33,246 nucleotides of DNA from Verrucomicrobiota bacterium. Its GTDB lineage: Bacteria; Verrucomicrobiota; Verrucomicrobiia; Limisphaerales; JAJOIW01. The notes below the pieces were generated by a model. That model saw only the letters and a program-made list of their open reading frames with translations. It was not told the DNA's origin and made no database searches. Positions 27,956-33,246 of the stretch are shown here, in pieces. Positions within the stretch are counted from its first letter, which is position 1. Every line of letters begins with the position of its first letter. The position numbers and the translations under genes are program-made. The stretch is from contig JAJOIW010000030.1 in NCBI GenBank assembly GCA_021209225.1, positions 1 through 33,246 on the forward strand, written 5' to 3'.

Positions 27956-30900
27956 TGATGAATCCTTTCCACAATAGACAGGGCGTTGCGCTCGTCACCA
28001 CTGTGATTATGCTCTCCATAGTCACGATTATGGCAATTGCCTTTCTTGGTGTGACACGCCGGGAACGCGCATCTGTCATTGCGTCGACTGACTTCACAAT
28101 CGCCAAGCAGATGGCTGTTATGGCTTCCGAGCGGGCTGCGGCCGAAGTTGTCTCGCGCATGGTTCGCGACAATGCCCTTGGTTCCATCGACTTGCTGGTT
28201 TCCACAAATTATTATAATCCGACCGGATTTCTGCCAGGTGTGGCTAATGCCGGGAACGTCAACTATTTCCAGCGCAACAATGGGGCAGATCTCAATAATG
28301 CCGACCTGATACAGAATATAGCCAACCTCCAGATAGACCCCAGACCGCCGGTCTTTTATCAATCCATTGTCAATCGGCGGCCAACCAATGAGTTCCGGTT
28401 TTTTCTCGACATCAATCGCAATCGTGCGTTTGAGGACACCGGCGTGATTCAACTCATACGCAATGGAAGACTCTCGAATGAATTTCAACTTTTAAGCGGA
28501 GATCCACAATGGATTGGCGTTCTGGAAAATCCGGATTTCCCGCACTCGGCCACAAACCGGTTTATAGGCAGGTATCTCTTCTATGCTCTGCCGACCGGAC
28601 GCAGTCTCGATATCAACTATATTCACAACCAGGTGAAGCAGGCGAATCTGGGTGGCCAGGCGACTGCCGAGGGCTACTATCGCAATCAAGGGGCAGGGGC
28701 CTGGGAGATCAACCTGGCTGCATTCCTGCATGAACTCAACACGAATTTCTGGGATTATAACTATAATACCAACCTGGTGGGCTCGAGTTTCGGTCGAGCG
28801 TTCACCGATTCTCTGGACCTGATGCTTTATCGATTGACGAACATCACCACGCGAACTGGAGGGTATTTGTCGTTGAGCGAACCCATCAACCATTTTGCCA
28901 GCACTGTCAATAAAGTGGGATTGATCGATGCGTTCCGGGACGATGGATCCGATAACTTTGGGGACGGACTGCTCACCACGGCCACTGGAGATGAGGATGA
29001 ACCTGTTGCCCGAAAGTGGTTTGGGTCAGATTCCCCACAAATTTATTACGATCCTCAGGAATTGTTCACAGCTGGCCGTCCCTATTCTCTCACTTCCGGG
29101 GACACGTCCCGCGGCGGGTTCGCCTGGCGCATGACCGCCTCTATGACCAATCTCCTGAACAACGATTCCGAAAACCGCTACACATTCTATAAAATGTTGA
29201 GCCAGCTGGGTGTGGATTCACTCCCAGCCAATCGAGACCGCATCCATCTCAATTACGACAATCGTTCGCAATTGAACCGATCGGTAACATTGCCTGTGGG
29301 AGACACACGCTTCAGAACCTCGGAGTTCCTCCCCTGGAACCCACAGATCCAGTTCCTCGAAGTGGCGGATCGCATGCTCAAAGAACGATTCCGCATTCTG
29401 GGACGATCGCCGAATGACATCTCCATTACCAACATCTCCATCTATCCGAATTTCAATTACGGCCCGGAAATTCATCAGGTTCTTCAGATGTGCGCCAATA
29501 TTGTGGATGCCAATTACCACGGCAATATCACAGAGAGCCGCCAGATTCGTCTCAGCGACAATTCCATTTTCACCTTTCCTATGGTATTCCGGCCTGTTTT
29601 TGGCAGACTTCCCGACAGTTCCATCGCCATTACCAACTGGCTGATGCTTGGGGAAAGAGGCCTGGATTTCATCACCAACCAGCCCTGGTATGATCTGTCC
29701 CGCCAACAGGATGTGTCACAACTGCAATCCAGCCTCAACCCCAACGGCAATATCTACGGCGTTCCATACGTCATCGCCGCCCGGCAGAACGTTCCTAATT
29801 TCAACGAGGTTCTTTTTGAGACCCATGCCACAGTCACACGCAAAGTCATTGCCTCCAAGCGGTCGCCCTTTGAGACCTTCGACCGACCCAAAGTTTTCCA
29901 GCAACTCCATTTTCTCAGCCTCTCAAATGTTGTCGGTCTGGAATCCTGGAATTCAGCCCGGACAGCATTCCCTCGGGAAGTGACTTTGGGTGCCACGAAC
30001 ATCTTTGGTGTCGGAATCTATAATCAGAATGGCTTGATCCGTTCACGTGAATTTCTCCGAAGCAATGTCGAATCCATTCCTGCCGATGGGTGGCCAGGAT
30101 CCAGTGATGCCACCTTCACCACGACGGCACAGAAGGATGCTTCATTCAGAATGCCTCTCCTGGGCTATTTTGTCAGTGCCACCAACGAGCTGTATATACG
30201 CAATTCATTGCTGAGCACGAACAATATCGTTTTTGAATCCGAGCTGACCCCATTGCAGGTGTCCCTGGCCACCACCAATCGTGTCACCTACTACATGGCG
30301 GACAGGGCCACAGGCCATATACTCGACTTTGTGAATTTGAGTCCCATGACCAACATTTACAATCTGTCCGGTGAGCTGCAGCAGCAATCCAATTTCTGGC
30401 TCACCAACTCCTTCAATTACGAACGCTCCACGGTTCCGGTCAATGAAGGCATCATGAACCAGATCAATGAGTCGCTCAGTGGAGCCGCCAACGATTGGCG
30501 CCCTCACAGCCAGGACCCGATCGCCGGGGACGACAAAGCAAAAGCCATTGAAGGTTTCCGCGATTTCATGGGAATCAACACGACAGGTATCCCGTCCATT
30601 CCGAGGACGACGACGACGATGCAGTTGCCATATAGTCCAACTTCAAAATTCCGTTGGCGGAGTCTGTTGCAGGCCAATGACCCACTTGTTCATTACACGT
30701 TATCTGATCTGATGGATGTCGATCAGCCTGGCGATCAGGCGCAGTTTATTCCGCTCACCCAGATGTTCAGCCAGAATATCACCAACAACAACCTGCTGGC
30801 TCTCAATGACCGCTTCAACCCATGGGGTGGAAACCCGTCCAAATCGCAGGCTCAGGCTTCGTCCAACGCCAGCAATGACCCAAGAAATCCAGCCCTCAAA

Positions 30901-31719
30901 GATCCCTCTGTCACGGAACCATCCCTTTTTCAGCTTCCTGCTTATAACCGGACTCTTGGATATAAATATCCCAACATCGGGGCTCTCGGTGCCATCCACC
31001 GGGGGACACCATGGCAAACCATCTACCTCAAAAGTGAAGGACCAGGAAATAATAAAATAACTCTCAGACAGTGGCGGAGCTGGACCGGACATCCCTTTCC
31101 GCAAATGACCCATCCCACCAACGATTGGAGCATACTGAGTCATTTCACCACCTCACTGAATGACAATTCCAGCCGGGGCCTGCTTTCAGTCAACCAGACC
31201 AATCGGGCAGCCTGGTCCGCCATATTGGGAGGTATCCGGCTTAAATCTGTGGCCGATGCAGAAATTGAGGACCGGGTCATTACCCCTGCAACCTCAGAAA
31301 TCTACAACCTGATTGATGGTATCAACCTGGCACGCCAATCCTTCCCTCCGCAGCGACAAGGTGGATTGAGCCTCTTCCCGTATCTGGGTGGGATTCTGGC
31401 AGCCCCAGAATTGACAATCAGTTCTCCCTACCTTGGATCTGGAATGATCACCGATGAGACCATGGAAGCGATACCCCGACAAATGCTGTCACTTGTCAAA
31501 GACGATGATCCACGGATAGTGGTTTATGCATATGGTCAGGCATTGCGGCCTGCGGATCGCTCAGTGGTCGGGACAGCGGATCAATTCAACGGCCTGGTCA
31601 CAAATTACGTGCCGACCAGTGAATACGTCACTAAAACACTCATAGAATTTTACACTGATTCCAACGGAGTCCTACGACATCGAACCGAATCATTCTCAGT
31701 TGTCAGCCCAACGGAGTAA
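27955..31719 (+). CDS. Large (1254 aa) GspK/PilX-like protein; candidate Verru_Chthon cassette protein A
   Basis: Single intact ORF starting in TAATG overlap with the upstream gene. N-terminus RQG|VALVTTVIMLSIVTIMAIAFLGVTRRERASVIASTDFTIAKQMAVMASERAAAEVVSRM: pilin-like hydrophobic helix lacking Glu5, as in GspK/PilX; the rest is a long Asn/Pro-rich exported-looking region. Confidence 0.78.
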   Translation: MMNPFHNRQGVALVTTVIMLSIVTIMAIAFLGVTRRERASVIASTDFTIAKQMAVMASERAAAEVVSRMVRDNALGSIDLLVSTNYYNPTGFLPGVANAGNVNYFQRNNGADLNNADLIQNIANLQIDPRPPVFYQSIVNRRPTNEFRFFLDINRNRAFEDTGVIQLIRNGRLSNEFQLLSGDPQWIGVLENPDFPHSATNRFIGRYLFYALPTGRSLDINYIHNQVKQANLGGQATAEGYYRNQGAGAWEINLAAFLHELNTNFWDYNYNTNLVGSSFGRAFTDSLDLMLYRLTNITTRTGGYLSLSEPINHFASTVNKVGLIDAFRDDGSDNFGDGLLTTATGDEDEPVARKWFGSDSPQIYYDPQELFTAGRPYSLTSGDTSRGGFAWRMTASMTNLLNNDSENRYTFYKMLSQLGVDSLPANRDRIHLNYDNRSQLNRSVTLPVGDTRFRTSEFLPWNPQIQFLEVADRMLKERFRILGRSPNDISITNISIYPNFNYGPEIHQVLQMCANIVDANYHGNITESRQIRLSDNSIFTFPMVFRPVFGRLPDSSIAITNWLMLGERGLDFITNQPWYDLSRQQDVSQLQSSLNPNGNIYGVPYVIAARQNVPNFNEVLFETHATVTRKVIASKRSPFETFDRPKVFQQLHFLSLSNVVGLESWNSARTAFPREVTLGATNIFGVGIYNQNGLIRSREFLRSNVESIPADGWPGSSDATFTTTAQKDASFRMPLLGYFVSATNELYIRNSLLSTNNIVFESELTPLQVSLATTNRVTYYMADRATGHILDFVNLSPMTNIYNLSGELQQQSNFWLTNSFNYERSTVPVNEGIMNQINESLSGAANDWRPHSQDPIAGDDKAKAIEGFRDFMGINTTGIPSIPRTTTTMQLPYSPTSKFRWRSLLQANDPLVHYTLSDLMDVDQPGDQAQFIPLTQMFSQNITNNNLLALNDRFNPWGGNPSKSQAQASSNASNDPRNPALKDPSVTEPSLFQLPAYNRTLGYKYPNIGALGAIHRGTPWQTIYLKSEGPGNNKITLRQWRSWTGHPFPQMTHPTNDWSILSHFTTSLNDNSSRGLLSVNQTNRAAWSAILGGIRLKSVADAEIEDRVITPATSEIYNLIDGINLARQSFPPQRQGGLSLFPYLGGILAAPELTISSPYLGSGMITDETMEAIPRQMLSLVKDDDPRIVVYAYGQALRPADRSVVGTADQFNGLVTNYVPTSEYVTKTLIEFYTDSNGVLRHRTESFSVVSPTE

Positions 31720-31960
31720 TCGTGTCAAAAAGATGGCAGATTCCGATCATTTGGCACCTTCCTCCAGTTCTTGTCTCCTTGTCTATGGGAAACCGGATGG
31801 TTGCTGGAATCAATCCGCCGGTCTGACATTAACTCCTTGGCCATTAAACATTTATTAACTAAATTTAATTATCAGTGATGAAATCTCGTTTCGTGAGTTT
31901 CCTGCCACCACAGTGGTTGGCATGTGAAGAGGTTTCATTCTGAGACTATGGAAAATATTT

Positions 31961-33246
31961 ATGCGACTTTCACGTCACATATTCGCAGTAGCCAGTTTGG
32001 TCTTTGTGCTAGCCGTTCTGATAACCTGGCAGGTCATCGATAGGAGGAACGACAGGCATCGTTCTGTACCAGCCATCTCTCTCAACAGCAGTCAGAATGA
32101 TGCTCAAGGCCAGGATCACACACCCGACAGATCATCCGCATTTGACCTGACTTCAACCGATGCAGAGCTGAGCTCCCGGGATGAGCAGCCAGAGAATGGG
32201 GGCTTTCAGGAAAGTGCATCTCCTGCTCGTGATTCAGCTCAATCCCCGGCGGATTCCCGGCATCCCTACCGGTTGCTCAATTCTGGAAAACCGCTCAGTC
32301 AACTCATTCGCTCGGAACAGGCCATCCTTCTGGAGAATGCTTCACTGGATACGTCCGAGCCATTGGATCTGGATATTCCTGATCACTTGAGATCACAAGG
32401 TCCGGTGGGAGCATATGTTGTGCAGTTTGACCATCGGCTCACCCAGGCGGACTATGTGCGGATGGAGGTCAATGGAGGACGTGTCGTCTCCTACATTCCC
32501 AACAACGCACTGCTTGTTGAAGGGCAGGCACAGAATATTGAATCACTCGGTCATCAGGCAGGTATTCAAACCATAATTCCCTGGGAACCCTACTTTAAAT
32601 TCAAAGAAACTCTTTTGGAGAAAGCGGTGAAAAATCTGCCATTGGAGCAGGATCAATGGATCAGCGTGGTGGGATTCCCCGGAACAAGTGACACTCTGAG
32701 AGCAGAGATCGAATCCTTGGGGGGGCGGATCATGGTGGAGGAAACAACCCCTTTCGGACCAGCGGTTGTCATTCAACCTGACTTCCAGGATTGGGTGAAA
32801 ATCGCCCATAGTTCACAGGTGATGATCATTGAGACATTCCACCCCAGAAAACTGGCGAATGACCTGGCCCGCACCCGCCTGGGGATTGCCCCGGATTCCT
32901 TGTCATCCACCAATTACCTTGAACTCAGTGGCAAGGGGATAGTGGTGAACGTCAATGATACAGGCGTGGATGCGACCCATCCCGATTTACAGGGACGCGT
33001 TCAACCTGGGGACCCATCGGACCCATCGTCCATCAGGGACTTCGATGGCCATGGAACCCATGTGGCGGGAAGTATTGCCAGTTCTGGTCTCAGCTCACCT
33101 GGTCCGGATGAGGATGGGGAACCCGCAGCTTATGGGTCCGATCCGGAGGCTGATTTCCGGGGCATGGCACCAGAAGCCTCCATATACCCACTGCCAATCT
33201 TTCTCAATGTGGGACCGGTTCAATCGGACACCTATCTGATTGAGAA
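31961..33246 (+). CDS. Secreted S8 (subtilisin-like) serine protease, C-terminus beyond window
   Basis: MRLSRHIFAVASLVFVLAVLITWQVIDRR signal/TM; propeptide-like region; GKGIVVNVNDTGVDATHPDLQGRV (Asp motif) and DFDGHGTHVAGSIAS (His motif). Frame open to the window end. Confidence 0.9.
   Translation, partial: MRLSRHIFAVASLVFVLAVLITWQVIDRRNDRHRSVPAISLNSSQNDAQGQDHTPDRSSAFDLTSTDAELSSRDEQPENGGFQESASPARDSAQSPADSRHPYRLLNSGKPLSQLIRSEQAILLENASLDTSEPLDLDIPDHLRSQGPVGAYVVQFDHRLTQADYVRMEVNGGRVVSYIPNNALLVEGQAQNIESLGHQAGIQTIIPWEPYFKFKETLLEKAVKNLPLEQDQWISVVGFPGTSDTLRAEIESLGGRIMVEETTPFGPAVVIQPDFQDWVKIAHSSQVMIIETFHPRKLANDLARTRLGIAPDSLSSTNYLELSGKGIVVNVNDTGVDATHPDLQGRVQPGDPSDPSSIRDFDGHGTHVAGSIASSGLSSPGPDEDGEPAAYGSDPEADFRGMAPEASIYPLPIFLNVGPVQSDTYLIE

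Noticed and set aside
1-33246. CRISPR arrays, tRNA or rRNA genes
   Set aside because: No regularly spaced repeats and no recognisable tRNA/rRNA sequence seen in the window.

Overview
The window reads as a chromosomal segment of a Verrucomicrobia-like (PVC) bacterium; this lineage is inferred from gene content, not tested. It falls into four blocks. (1) 1-5.2 kb: a sensor histidine kinase (minus strand, cut by the window edge), followed by an accessory patch holding an IS256/mutator-type transposase remnant, small secreted hypothetical ORFs of lower GC, a frameshifted mannosyltransferase-like glycosyltransferase and an N-terminal remnant of a tyrosine recombinase. (2) 5.4-15.8 kb: cysK; an L-rhamnose catabolism/uptake operon (rhaA, sugar ABC ATPase, two permeases) that continues into a NupC/CNT-type nucleoside transporter, a membrane TPR-like protein and a PQQ-propeller/EF-hand protein; and a convergent rhodanese lipoprotein. 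(3) 16.4-31.7 kb: a large type IV filament locus with two PilB/GspE ATPases flanking PilT, then PilC/GspF, a BrnT/BrnA-like toxin-antitoxin pair, and a run of prepilin genes in GspG-G-H-I-J-K-like order. The last four of these match the described 'Verru_Chthon cassette' D-B-C-A layout and end in a 1254-aa GspK/PilX-like protein. (4) 31.96 kb to the end: a secreted S8 subtilisin-like protease running off the edge. About eight otherwise conserved genes in the first 14 kb carry apparent single-base frameshifts, mostly at homopolymers. The 17 kb after that is fully open, which is itself worth checking. All calls come from reading the translations; no searches were run.
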